Shown: positions 36,697 through 49,137, numbered from the stretch's first letter. The stretch: DNA of 64,000 bases from Circinella umbellata (GCA_025093555.1 JAIWNF010000026.1:372001-436000), one strand, 5' to 3'. Notes: generated by a model from the letters alone, not told the origin. Numbers and translations: made by a program.

Positions 36697-39126
36697 ATGG
36701 ATAGCGACGACGTGTCTTCACCAGAGAAACATGGTCCTGGTAGACCGTTCGGTAGTAAAAATAAACCAAAATGTAAAAAACATCTTCCTGCCTAGACTTC
36801 AACACCCCACAAGGATGGTATTCCACAAGGACCCTTCGAGGTAACACCCGTTGGTACAGATGAAGTAATCAATTCAAGCTATGATGCCCGCAAAAATGGC
36901 GACCCCATGTGGTGGTCTTTTTTCGATAAAGAAAAAGTTGTCTCTTCATGTAATCAACACAAACTAATATTTGCTAACCGGATGGTTGTCAGACCTAACA
37001 AGACGGTGTCTAAACTGGGATTGATTAAGAATAATCATGTTCCTGTGGTGTCCGAATATGAGACAAGACAAAAGAAGAATCGTAAAAAGAAGAAAAAAAA
37101 GAAAAGTAAAGGTGTTCATGTTGCCAAGGAGTATGTTGGAAAGTCGTTGCAACAACTGCAACAACAATTGGATCACACTGAGAATATGATCAACAAGATG
37201 ACTGCAGCTAGAGATATATTAAAGACCCAATCCAGAGAGGCTACCGAGGAATGGAATAGAAGTAAAACTGAACGTTTAAAGAGTCGTGGTACCATTAAGC
37301 GTTTGTTAAGTCAGAAGCTTAAAGGCTAAGTTTATGCCAAACGGAAAAAAAGTCATTTGCTCAAACTAGCTCGAAGATATATTAAAGATTGGAGAAGCTC
37401 CAAATATTACCTTAATAAGGTAAGCAACTTTTTTTTTGCCTTCTTTGTTTTACCTTTCCTCTTTTTCTGTGAAGTTAGTCTTTTATTAAATATTCAATTT
37501 TTAGGCCATTGAAAACCACGGCACTACTGGTGATTTGCCTATTGATGTACCATCTACCAAGTCAACTCCAGAACTCATGCAACATGAGGATGTCACAGCG
37601 AATATTGATGTTTCACGGTTGAATCTCAAAAAGGTTGCATATGGGGCGACCGACTATGGTCATGTTGTATTAGCTCAAACAATTCCCTTGACAAATGATG
37701 ATGTTCAGTTTTACGTTCATTTGTACAATCAACAACAAGAGCACCAACAACAGCAACTTCAACAAATCCAAGGCTTGGTTAATCTTGAAAAGGCGGAAAT
37801 TATTGATGCTAGTGAAGAGAAGCAACAACAACAACAACAGCGTACAGGAACAGCTGCAAGATCACCAACTTAAAGAAACATACCAGACCTTACAACAACG
37901 ACAACAAAGTGACCGTCATTGTTTCTGGGTTATCCGAACTTGTGCTGATCATGACTCAATATGTTTAACTGATCAACCTTTATCGAGTCAACAAATCGAG
38001 CAATTACGTATCAAAATCACCAACGAAATAAAATTCACCAAAAAAGAATATTCTATTGATGATTTAAAACTGGCGAACCTTTCTCAATCACACATGAACA
38101 AGTGGATGAGGAGTCGTTTAACAGGAAGTTTAATAAGAGACGAGTAAGGCGTAAAAAAGTGAGTTTCCTTCAACACATAACACGCAAGTCAGTTACTTAT
38201 CACTTTTTTTTCCATAATAGTCGAAGAAAAACAAGAAGGTTGTTGATGCTCAAGAATTGTTAAAGAAGAACTCGTTCAATGACATTATGGAACCAGGTGA
38301 AATATTAACAAGGCAAAAGGCAAATGAATTATGTGTTATTTTCATTTATTTATTTTGGATAGTGCCTGATTGGTTGCTCACATCTATGATATATTAGAAT
38401 CGACTGTCTGTTAAGAATACACTCCGTGATTTCTATTATTCGCCTTCTGCTATGAGTGAAAGGCGACACTAGACAATTAAAAATAATCTTGTTTTTTCTA
38501 AACTGGCTCGTGCTGAACGTCATTACTTGAAAAAGGTGGCGGCCGATAAATTGTATTTGAAGAAAAAAGAAGTTACCGTCATGATGCTGTAAGCTTACTT
38601 TTATTATTTTGTTCATTATATCATTTTTATGTAATACTGTTATGAGATTAAGAAATTGACGTGAATGTGTTTTTTTTGTATTGATAGGATTGGACTTGCA
38701 GGAATAGGCTTTAACACTTTTCTTAAAGGATGCCCAAGAAGAGGTGAGAAGAAGTTTCGAAGTGCACATTATCATTCGACGGCTGTTGGATTACAGAACG
38801 AACACAGATCTAGTCAAACATGCGTTTTTTGTTTCTCACCCTTGGAACTATTACCGTCAAATATTGTCAAGAATGGGAAAAAGAAGAAAACATCACACAG
38901 TGCACTCATCTGCACGAACCCTGACTGTCCTGCAGTGAAAGCTGGCTATACCACTTTTAATCGAGATTCGGTTGGTGCAACCGGTATTGGATTGGCAGGT
39001 GCGACAACTCTATTATCACCCGACCGTATACCATTACCACCAACTGCAACCAGTAAATTCCAACTGGATGAAAAGTTTAGTTTGGTTTCGCCATCACTCC
39101 GTTCGCATGATATGTATTTTAAGTAA
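36697..39126 (+). pseudogene. broken AT-hook TnpB/Fanzor-like nuclease gene
   Basis: Starts at ATG 36697 with an AT-hook at about residues 14-26 (GPGRPFGSKNKPK), then TAG at 36793. The same frame continues through a Lys-rich and coiled-coil region to a second stop at 37327, then to an intron (37420-37504). The next exon carries a RuvC-I-like motif (VAYGATDYGHVVLAQT, about 37635-37690) followed by a poly-Gln run where the frame shifts. After further shifts come an RRVRRKK block, a helical stretch (SKLARAERHYLKK) and a clean intron at 38589-38688. The last exon has IGLAGIGFNTFLKG, AVGLQNEHRSSQTCVFC (catalytic Glu plus CxxC), CTNPDC and FNRDSVGATGI (RuvC-III Asp). This motif order fits eukaryotic Fanzor/TnpB proteins. 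Two nonsense codons plus at least two frameshifts argue that it is dead. It lies between kelch copies A and B on the same strand. Confidence 0.75.
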
Positions 39127-39527
39127 CCAAGATGATGAGTATATGTGTAAAGTAAACCAAAACCTTATCAAATAGTTTAACTGTTATATATTCATTTATC
39201 ATAGGTGCAAGTCAGACATCCACTGTTATTCATGGACCATTTAAGAACACTTATATTTTTCCCCTTCCCTCAATTTATTCCCCAGAAATTGTATAAGCGC
39301 CAAAATTAAGGTTATTCTTGGTTTACACACAAACAGAGTTTTTTTTTCTGGAATGTTATTCAGTCGAATTCAACCAAATCATTAACTGTCACATAAAATA
39401 TAAAGGATATCATTTATTACAATGTTTTTCTTACACCGTTGGTGTTTGAAGCTCGAACGATAATTTCTCAGCAATCCCATAATACCGTTTAATAATAAAA
39501 GTGTAAAGGATGAAATAGCTAACAGTA
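39127..39527. other. 3' flank of Fanzor-like remnant and upstream of copy B
   Basis: Four hundred bases with no coding frame. It covers the 3' flank of the nuclease remnant, the place to look for a guide-RNA relic, and the distal promoter of kelch copy B. No convincing hairpin or repeat was spotted. Confidence 0.4.
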
Positions 39528-39549
39528 TGAGATTGTCGTACAAAGCTTA
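39528..39549 (+). promoter_or_regulatory. conserved upstream block of kelch gene B
   Basis: TGAGATTGTCGTACAAAGCT followed by TA, 110 bases upstream of the ATG of copy B. It matches the blocks before copies A and C at nearly every position. Confidence 0.55.
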
Positions 39550-39637
39550 ACCAAATCAAGAGACCCTTGAATCAAACATCCATGGTTCTTATTCTTCTTT
39601 TTTCAAAATATTTACCATACGTACGACTTCAAATAAT

Positions 39638-42015
39638 ATGAAAATTTCGGGAATGAAGAAAGGACTTATTACTTTACTATTATTCATAGCTTTTGTAACA
39701 GTAATTCGTGGATTTACCCCTCAACCTCGTGCTGATCCGAGTAAGCAGTATTTAACACTTCTTGCGATCGTCAAATAACAAATTGTTTATTATCTATAAA
39801 ACATTAACACAATTCTGACTTGTTTTTTTTTGAGTGTGCGGCTATATGCCAATGGAGGCCAAAATTTATTGTTACGGAGGGCAACAATTAGCGGCTGGTG
39901 GAGGCCTGACATCGAGCTTTGACCACTATTTTTTTAGTATCAATCTGGCACAAGATTGGCAAGTCATTGACATGCTCAATGCGTGGGAACCAATAACACA
40001 AGACGTTGGACCCAATGTTAATTTCGCAATGGAAATTGTACCCAATGAAAATATCATTTTTATGCATGGCGGTGCCATAGCAAGTGTAGTTCAAACACGT
40101 TATAAAGCTGCCTATTTTAATGTAACAGATATTGCTGCTGGTTGGAAAAAAGTTATTCCAGAGCAAAATGGTAGCAGAGTGTAAGTAGTGTATAATAATT
40201 GTTGGCATTCAACAAATACTAAAATATTTTCAGTATCAACAGTAATGGATGTGTTGTTATTAACAAGTAGATATATATATAAATAGTACAACCCAATCAG
40301 CCATACTTGGGCCAGATAATTCAACAATCTATATTTGGGGCGGAATGAGGTATGTATTGATGGTCTTCATTTATTAAATGTTACTGTATTATATCAACTT
40401 GTTTGCTGTCATAAAGAAAAAAAAACAATTTTGTCTTAACAAGTCCTACTTGTTATATTTAAGGAACCGATATACCGGTGATCTGGAGCCTGGCGATGAA
40501 GAGTTTCCTCGTGCGATTTACACATTAAACGTTAAGGTAAGTTAAAATAATTTTTTTTCAATGGATTATTCTTAAACAATTATTTACTTTTCTTGGTTGA
40601 AAATTTTCATAATATATAATAGAATTGGGAATGGGGTACTGGAAGTTCGGCCCCGGCAGGATGTACTTTTGCTAAGCCAGTACTTGTCGCATCCTCCATT
40701 TATTACATTGGTGGCGATACAGCAGCACCAAATATAACGCGTGAAAATGTAATAAACAGTGTTCTAATATATAACACCGATTCTGCAAGTTGGCGAACAG
40801 AAGGTATTGGTGGATCAGTGACTCCATCGACAAGAACGCGCCACACAGTAAATTTAAGTAGGTTTAACAATGTAACTTTAATCAAATCACTTTTATTTTG
40901 ATATATATATATATAATGATAATAGAACTAATGTATATGATTTAATAATTTCATGACTATTAGAGCCTAGTACAGGAGAAATTATTTTATTAGGTGGAAA
41001 AAATCCAGGTAAATCAAACTAATAACTCCACCAATGGATGAACCATAGCGTAAAGAAATCAGCAATAACAAGAAAGGCATATTTACAATTGTGATGGTAT
41101 TTTTTTAGAGAAAACCAACCAATCCCGAGCTGACTATTTTTATATATTAAACACACAGGGAGGTAACTTGGAGTGGAGCACAAGAGAATTAGGAGGTGAT
41201 TTCAACGCTCTTGGGATAACTGGACACTCTGGTTTGTACAGCTTTTCTTTTTTTCATAATCATTTTAATATATTTTAGGACTGAAAGAAAAGTGCATGTT
41301 GATAGTAAGAGTAGCTTTTTCTTAATCAGAGAACTAACTATATTTTTATATATCGCTTTTTTAGCTGTTCTCGCTGGAGATTATTTGTTTGTTCTATTCG
41401 GAGCTGTTAATATTGACAATCAAACATCAATATTTAATATGACAAATGAAGTGCGGATAATGGATGTAAATAAGTGGTCTTGGGTTAGTTCTATTAGTGC
41501 TTTGACACCTGAAGCTCAATTCCCAACCACAGGATCCTCTTCATTCAATACAGGAACAATAGCAGGTGCAGCTGTCGGTGGTGCAGCAGTTTTTGCGCTT
41601 TTTGCCGGACTTATTGCTTTCTTCTTGATACGAAGAAGAAAAAAAAAGATGTTAGAAGAAGAGAAACAGAAACCGAGTAGGATTAGAATGCTTCCCGATG
41701 AAAATGAACGTAATAGCTCACACATATATATGTATATATATGATCCGAAGGAATATATATCACCCTTTAGTAACATGATTAATAATTTATTTTTCTAAAA
41801 CATGATTCTTTTTATGTTTAGTTTCACAAGTAGATAGTAACACTATATATGCAACTACTAGAGGCCAATCCGATTCTTCAACAACGCAAGGTCAGCTATC
41901 AGCTTTTTACAACTCCCAAAAACCGGATGCTTCAGTGTTAGTTACTAGAATTCATAAAGGAGAATATCGACCAGTATCATTGGCGATGAAACCGGTCAAA
42001 CCTGACGGGGGATAA
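39638..42015 (+). CDS. kelch-propeller type I membrane protein, copy B
   Basis: Nine exons join in frame to 508 residues: 39638-39740, 39835-40180, 40287-40349, 40464-40536, 40623-40857, 40964-41008, 41109-41231, 41365-41709, 41822-42015. The signal peptide is MKISGMKKGLITLLLFIAF. Kelch-like blades follow (YCYGGQQ, FMHGGA, TIYIWGGM, IYYIGGD, IILLGGKNP, LFVLFGAVN). A transmembrane helix near residues 394-417 (TIAGAAVGGAAVFALFAGL) leads to RRRKKK and a tail with RMLPDENE. The last exon gives a longer tail than copy A, ending MKPVKPDGG. The stalk is short and lacks the Glu/Ser repeats of A. Function is unknown; a membrane-tethered recognition or adhesion role is inference. It is preceded by the Fanzor-like remnant and followed by KDZ transposon debris. 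Confidence 0.85.
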
Positions 42016-42122
42016 TAATAGTCCAAAACAAAAAATCACAGAATCGTTTTCAAGTTAATGGATGTTGTATTATTCTAATTATTCAATATTTCTTTTTTTT
42101 TTAAAAAAATATGTGTACTAGA

Positions 42123-42184
42123 AGCAAGCTATTTTACTAATAGTAATAATTGTTTATTATTGTAGTGTACGTAACTGTTTTCAC
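42123..42184 (+). repeat. 3' flank block shared with copy A
   Basis: About 108 bases after the stop of copy B. It is strongly similar to 35763-35826 (shared AAGCTAT, TTATTATT(A/G)TAGTGTAC and TAACT). Copy C shows only a faint trace of it. Confidence 0.6.
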
Positions 42185-42189
42185 TAATG

Positions 42190-43320
42190 TTTATCAAAAT
42201 TAATTTACTATATTGTACAAATAAAAAAGAGAAACAATGCGTTTCAAACAATGCCACGTTACCAACTTTTCTTATTTTTTTTCAAGGTCTACAATCATTG
42301 TCATATGTAATGGGTCTTGATGACCTTGGTGCATTGCAATGTACTAACCGGCAAAGACGATCACCCGCATCTGGAAAACCAAACTTATCTGCAAGGAGAC
42401 CAACACTTCCGCCTGCTGAAAGACAATGAAGGGCGGGAGCGAGTTAGTTTGGCTCAATTTTAGTGACTTGATGGCTATCCTTGTCATGACAGATTCCTCC
42501 CTCCTGTGGTGGTAACAATTCATTTGTTGCTGTTGCTTGAGCCGGGTAGTCACTGGGTTGATGTTTCCTTCTTTGATCATTTCTTTGCTGGTTTCAAATA
42601 AGGTATGTTGGTTCTTATTAAGTAAACACAATTAAACAGAGAATGGAAATAAAGCATTGTCTATTGATATTTTAGGCATATAACGAGCATCGTATTGGAT
42701 CAGGGTCTACCATCTACTTGACAAGACTGAATGTGTATTATCAACAACAAAGTATGTTCTTTATTCATGGTCATATTAGTTTTCTCTTTGTATCATTATT
42801 GTTGTTATGATTATTATTGAATTTATATGCTTAGCCCTTTTCTTTTGTCACTACAAGTATCTTTTTAGATAATTCCATTTGTTGTACTGTACGACGTGCA
42901 CTTAAGAACGAGCTATTATTGTTGCATTTCAAAAAAAATTATGTACAACTTAAAATGCTTTCGAATCCGTTGTCATGACAGGTCAGCAGCACGATATTTG
43001 CTGATGGGGAACAGGACCCTGGGGGAAACAAACATCAGTATGCAAAGCAGGTAAATATGTTGTCATTATATTATACACCCCTACAAGCTTATTTATTTTT
43101 CTATATTTTTTCCAACTTATTTTTATGAGTAGAGACAACGAGATGTAATATATATTTTTGTTGATACCCTTGTGTGCAGAAGGAGTGAATTCAATATCAT
43201 AGCATCCAATAATCAAAACAACAAGAACTTGATTGAAACGTACATAAATACAATAATAGATAAAAGAACCCTTACATATATCACATTTCATCATCTAATA
43301 AAATATGTTCCATATAGTAT
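42190..43320. other. coding-like fragments before the KDZ core
   Basis: Short protein-like pieces are present but unassignable. One is an open stretch at 42290-42429 (YVMGLDDLGALQCTNRQRR). Another is an exon-like piece near 42677-42751 (AYNEHRIGSGSTIYLTRLN) bounded by plausible splice signals. A third, near 42877-43052, ends KHQYAKQ before a GTAAAT donor. They may belong to the adjacent transposon's transcript or to another decayed gene. Nothing here can be named. Confidence 0.3.
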
Positions 43321-46300
43321 TAAAGGGGGCATTGTCTAAAAAATTACCTCCAACCAGAGGACGTCGGGTCCCAACAGAAGACGAAAAAAAACATTGACAA
43401 GAAGAAGAAAACGAAAGTTACGTTTTGATACTGTTGTCTTGTATCACCGTTACTTTTTACTATGTACTATACTTTTACTTTTATTTCTTTATGAATACAC
43501 ACGCTATACAATACACACACACACACGCATATATATATATATATATATATTACCAGAATTCTAAATTTATCACTTACACACTGCGGTTCCACCGGTTTTT
43601 AAATAAATAGTAATCTTATAAACTTGCAGCGCATATTTTTTTTATTTCCTTCGGTTAATTGACTACTTGACTAGAATGCCTTTTCCCTCTGCTGATCAAA
43701 AAAAGTTGTAAAATTAACCGCTTCAGCCTTGAAGAAGGGATGAGAGATCGTGTTGTGCGTGATGAGCGAGACGTGTACACCATTTCAGCAGGTTCTCATA
43801 TCGGTACTATTGATTATGATTATTTGAATTCACCTGTCTCGAACCCCACGCAAAAGGAGACTCTTCTACCAGTTCAACAAGTTGTTAATTATGCGAATTG
43901 TGATGTAGGATATGATGACAACTTTCCTTTGTCGCCACCAACAGCAACAACGCCTTCTGGAAGTAATGGCAGGATCAACACATGATTTTATGATTCCAAC
44001 TCAAAAGACCGTATTGTTGAACATTACGCGCAGTTGTATCCAAAATTAGCTGCAACGACCTGACCCAAGAGCTATCAGACTTCCTGATGCGCATCCTTGT
44101 CACTGCTCTGCACCAAAAAAATATGCATCTGTGCTTTGCATTTTTAAATGTGGTAAGAAAAAAATGAAAAGGTTGAAAAAACGTGATAAATAATCTAGTT
44201 AACGAGGATATCAAAATATGGGTGTATTGTAGCAATTCTACATAGATGTTGAATATTGTGATGGGGACTGTGAAAGACGGTCACTTCCCTTGGCATTAAT
44301 GGAGCAGCATATGGTAGCGACAACTCCATCTGTAACCCAAACAGCAATCCACATAAATTGAAAAGTCTGACAGTTCTTAGAATCAATTGTCAGCTATCAG
44401 TAGCATCCATTGTGGAGTGGCTCAATGCTGAACATGAAGACAGCAAGGTATACTAAATTGAAAGCAATATTACCAATGAATGCATTAAAATAATAAGAGA
44501 ATAGAACTAATAATAACTCACGGATAGATACCATTGCCAAAATCCGTAGAACGTCTGCTGAATACAGCTTTGACTGTATATGGTAAGATGATGATGCTGA
44601 TTGACACCATCAACAACCAAGGTGTCAAATCAATCAGCCTGATTTCTCATGCCCAGCATGTGGACCGAAGGTAAATCGAATACTATTGGCTAAAATGCTC
44701 AAATTGATTAAGTGAGAGGATGGATTGTATCTAAAGGATGATGGTAGTGATACAATGGTTAATGAAGGTGTGAAATCGAGGATGAGGCAGTAAAAATGGA
44801 TGTTGAGTTGGTAGGGTGAATGACGAGAGAACAAAATGGACATTGTGGTGGTAAAACGGGTGGAAAAGGATAATACAATCATTAATAGTGGTTTAGAATG
44901 GGAAACGAGACCAGGTTGGAATAGCTTGTGAAAAAAAAGCAGATTCTTATAATGAAGTGTTTATATGGATTAGGCAATGACACCCAATGGTGATCGGATG
45001 ATTATTGCAATGGATGGCAATATGTCCTTACGTCGATTTGACCGGATTAAAAGCCACCAGAGCATAAATGACCCAACAATCCCATTAGTGAATAAATTCT
45101 GGGAAGCTAATGATAACATCATCAAGAGGCCCGTAAAGGTAACTAGCAAATAATTTGGTTATATGTTTTCTATACTAAAACATCTTTAATCGGTTTTACC
45201 TTATAGTCTTCAGATGGGTGTGAGTCGTGGCGGGCTCTTAAGAAGCCATCGACAAGGTGGAAAATTGCACTAGATATCAAGGTGTTTATGGTGCTACATG
45301 TAGTCACGATTTCTCCTTGGCATTCATGAACATCAAGACTCCTGGTGAAAGGTATTATATTCGTCTAATACTGTTATTTTTTACTGATTAATGTCACACA
45401 CTTCCTCCACATATTTTTTTTAGCTTTGAGCAAACTTTCAGTGTGTTGAATCAAATTATAAAAAAATTTGGTTCACACATCGCCATCATGTACGACGTAG
45501 GATGCAAGCTGAAGCCAGCACTAAAGGTAAGATTGTATATATACTTATCAATAAACTTATCTTGATTTGTAACTTTGTTTGTGAAATAGAATGTTGGGGA
45601 GTTATCTCCCATTCATAATGCACCAATGGCTGTCAGCGTTTTTCACATATATGGGCATGAGGCCAAATGCCAGGCCAAATACCACCCTTACACTCTTGCT
45701 GGTTTTGGGCTTCGGGATGGTGAAAACCTGGAACGTCTATGGTCTTATCTTGGTGGCTTTTCTTCTACCACAAGATATATGTCTCCAGAAAACCGCCAAC
45801 TGGTATTGACTAGGGGCTTGACTGTTACGCTTCCAAAAAATTCAAAAAAATTGGTATGTTGAACATTATCATGTATTTGGTACTGTAACTAATATGTATA
45901 TTTAGGTTACACATTGCTTCAAAGATGGAAGCGGGCAATGGCAGTATGGCGGGCATTGCGCCACCTCCCTATAGATAATCAGCGAGCTTTGCTGAACGAG
46001 TGGAGGGCTTTAATTGCTACACTAGATGAGAGGGTGGGACAAGTTAGCACACGAAGATCCAATCCACGTGTTGCAACATTGCGCCAATATGTGGATAGTG
46101 GGTGGCAAAAATTGCGTTCTGCTGTGTTGCTTTACGATATTGCGCAAGCAGATTTATGGCATAACCATATAGGTAATACAGCTCTAAATCAGGACTATAA
46201 TATGTGCTAAAATAATTATATATCTTTAGGTTATACAAGATCTGTTGCACTTGCGAAAGCAAAAGAAGCAGCAGCTTCCAAATCAAAAAGGCGGTGGATG

Positions 46301-47030
46301 CTACAATAAAGCCCGGGCAGAGTTTCTCGCAGTTGCTGGTATGTTATGTTTATGTCACTTTTACCATACTTAAATGAGCTTATGTACTAATATTATTTAA
46401 AGATGTCAATGAAAGGCTAGATGCCCCTGGAGAACTTGATTCTCAATATATTCTTTCTCGCAATAGCAACTTTCGTGAAACAGCCGATATTTAAGTGCTA
46501 ATAATGAGCCTTTTGCAGCCTTCCACAACGAAACCGAACTTAGAAGAAATGAGGACACTACAAGTAAGTAGACCACATTATATTTTGATAACTGTAATTT
46601 TAAAACGTATAATTGCTTTGTATAGGATGAAGCTGCAAATGTTATTCAATATGGTGAACAATACATTGAAACCATTAACGAAGGATTGGATAAAGTTGAT
46701 GTAGTTACGAAAGATGAAGATGAAGGGACCAACGAATGATGAAGACAAAAAAAGCATGTATGCACCAATGGGTCGTTCTGCAAAAGAGTCTATTACATGT
46801 ATAATGCGAGGCTCGCAGTTCGATACCTGGTTAACTATGCAAGTCGACATACTTCGCACTATCATAGATGACGAAAGCGTTGAAAACACATGGGTATCCA
46901 CTCATTATCCAATATATGAAGTACTTGGTGCAGATACAACGAGTTGTTGGAAGAAAGAAAGAAGAGGATGGATTGTTAGACGCAGAAGAAGATAATGAAG
47001 AAGAAACATTAATTAAAAAGAATCTGGGAT
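43321..47030 (+). mobile_element. decayed KDZ-superfamily DNA transposon
   Basis: A multi-exon transposase gene is readable in pieces on the plus strand. It starts with a basic lead (RGRRVPTEDEKK at about 43360) and LEEGMRDRVVRDERDVYTI at about 43727. Later comes YIDVEYCDGDCERRSLPLAL at about 44240. The core follows: IIAMDGNMSLRRFDRI (45001-45045), CSHDFSLAFMNIKTPGE, IMYDVGCKLKPALK (45485-45528), and GHEAKCQAKYHPYTLAGFGL then RDGENLERLWSYL (45652-45756). These match the Kyakuja-Dileera-Zisupton transposase core, including the DGN, YD-GCK and ERLWSYL blocks. C-terminal helical exons run to about 47030. In-frame stops and frame changes (for example near 44050, 44360 and 46310) show decay. Ends are approximate; no terminal inverted repeats or 8-base target duplication could be fixed by eye. 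Confidence 0.75.
43512..43551. repeat. (AC)n-(AT)n compound microsatellite
   Basis: About seven AC units followed by about ten AT units, inside the mobile-element region. It has no coding meaning, although it produces a spurious Tyr/Ile frame. Confidence 0.9.
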
Positions 47031-49114
47031 TACCATGACGACTTAATAAAATAATTACGGATAACATCTACTAGTGTTTATAGATATGGACATTTGGCCT
47101 CGGTTACTTCTTCAGTAGATCTTTATCAGGTATAGTAGTTAGATTTTTTTTTTATTATTATTATCGTGTTCGATTATATTTGTTTATTCTGCTGTGGGTG
47201 AAAGGGAAGTGTAGTGGTCTTTAGGATCTATACATAAAAACAGGTACCCGTAGCTTTATCGACAGCCAGAACCGAAAAAAAATGATGAAAGCATGAAAGG
47301 CTAGATTACTATGAGAAGTCGAACAACGAATAAATCTACGAAATGCGATCCAAAAGACTGACTGGATCACCATGTCGTTCCGGTGACATGGATCGATCCT
47401 CGTGACGGATTTTATAATGGATCGACTTTGTCTTTATTTTACTTTTATTCGAATCGACAACAGTTTTGTTGGTTGTTTCAATTATAGGTATGAAACAAAT
47501 TAAGATAAAAAAAATGTGGCGAAAATAGTGAAAAAAAACCTCATGTACACATTTGAAGTAGCATAAAATTGAGAAATAATAAGAATGCTCTTTCGTATTT
47601 AATTTTCTTAAGTCTTTACTGCTTTTGTCATTTTCGTGTCTTTTTACACTCAAACTGCCAATAATTCTATTTATACAGACAACTAGTATGGATAAGTACC
47701 AGCTATTCGGAAAAAGGCACTTATTACATATTTACATACACTACTTAGTACGTATGCATTATTATACTATTGTCAAAAGCCAAAACATTTGCCACTATAG
47801 AATAACGCAATTACAAAAGTAAAGCAAAAAAAAAAATTATCAAATTCACTCAATAGTTCCAAAAGAGAGATATAATAACAAATCTATATCTGGTATATTA
47901 TAGATACTATAAATATCCAAATAAATAAACTGGCTTGTAATGTAAATAGCAATATGTTATAAGGTGCATCCTGACTTAAACCGTCAAAATATGGAGTGAC
48001 AAAAAATTGTCAGAAATGAAACCATAAGCTTTTTGAGCTGTAGTATAGGTTAATTGAAGTATTCTGAACAGACGTTACGGAACAGCTTCTAGAAAAAAAA
48101 ACTTCAAAATTATGTCAAAATATGCTATTTAACAAAGGGGATAAGCACTGTGTAACCTATAAAAATGGATGAATTATGGTTACACAAGGTTCTTGTTGAT
48201 TATGGTTCCTGATTTTTACCATTTCATTTTCTTAACTGTGGAAGGAAGTCTCAATAAAAGACAAAATATATATAAGAACAAGAATAAAACTCGAAAAATA
48301 GTTGTTCCTAAATATTACTTGCATGAAGATACTGTCATCTATACCAAAAAAAATTCAAATGATTTTCAGGCTGTTGCTGAATAGCAACCAAATAAAAATA
48401 CAATTGGATCCACATTTCTATTAAATAAACAAATAAAACCAGGCTCTCACAGAAAATACCGGGGAAATAGCAGAAATATCAAACGGTACTATGAAAACTA
48501 AGCAATAAAGAAAAAGAAAAAGAGTAGGATACTTCCTAATACTACACACACACACACTATCATCCCTTTTCATCATGTTTTTATAATATACATAGAATTT
48601 CACAGATTTATCTAGTAGTAGAATTTTGACAGCCTCATTGGTGGTAATAGTATTACCTAGCGGTATCTGAAATATCTCAATTTTGGATGCACCTTGAAGA
48701 TTATATCATAATACAGGAGGAAGAAATCATGGTACATTCCCATATCAATAAAAAATATTTTTGTTATTGGGCTTACGTAGGAATACTAAGTTTGCTATTA
48801 ATTCTTCTTCACTTATTCTGCTGCAGTTAGAATATCTTTCTTGTGTCAAACTATAGATAAGCGATAGAGCAACTATTGTACTTAGTAATAAGAAGCATTT
48901 AACAAACCATATAGAAGAAACGTACCTATGAAAATAAATACCGTTACAGCAATATATGAGACATGATATATATCATTTATTGGGAATGCCTTTCTTTTCT
49001 ATTTTTTTTATTTGTACACCATTAATATATGAAGCTCGCTGTTGTTTTCAATAAAACACCTTCATATATATTTTTAGCGACTAACAAGGTTGAACAGATG
49101 TAGCATTTACTATT
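47031..49114. other. gene-poor spacer between KDZ remnant and copy C
   Basis: Two kilobases of AT-rich DNA. The longest frames (about 70 codons, for example 48169-48384) have biased composition and no family features, so none is called. No element ends were recognised. Confidence 0.45.
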
Positions 49115-49137
49115 GTGAGATTGTCGTACAAGGCTTA
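49115..49137 (+). promoter_or_regulatory. conserved upstream block of kelch gene C
   Basis: GTGAGATTGTCGTACAAGGC followed by TTA, 130 bases upstream of the ATG of copy C. Together with 33227 and 39528 it defines a three-copy conserved element. Confidence 0.55.

Noticed and set aside
36697..39126. Functional Fanzor nuclease
   Set aside because: At least two in-frame stop codons and additional frame changes are present, so the copy is described as a relic.
43975..44882. Minus-strand ORFs over the KDZ region
   Set aside because: They have no family features, whereas the plus strand carries recognisable transposase blocks on both sides.
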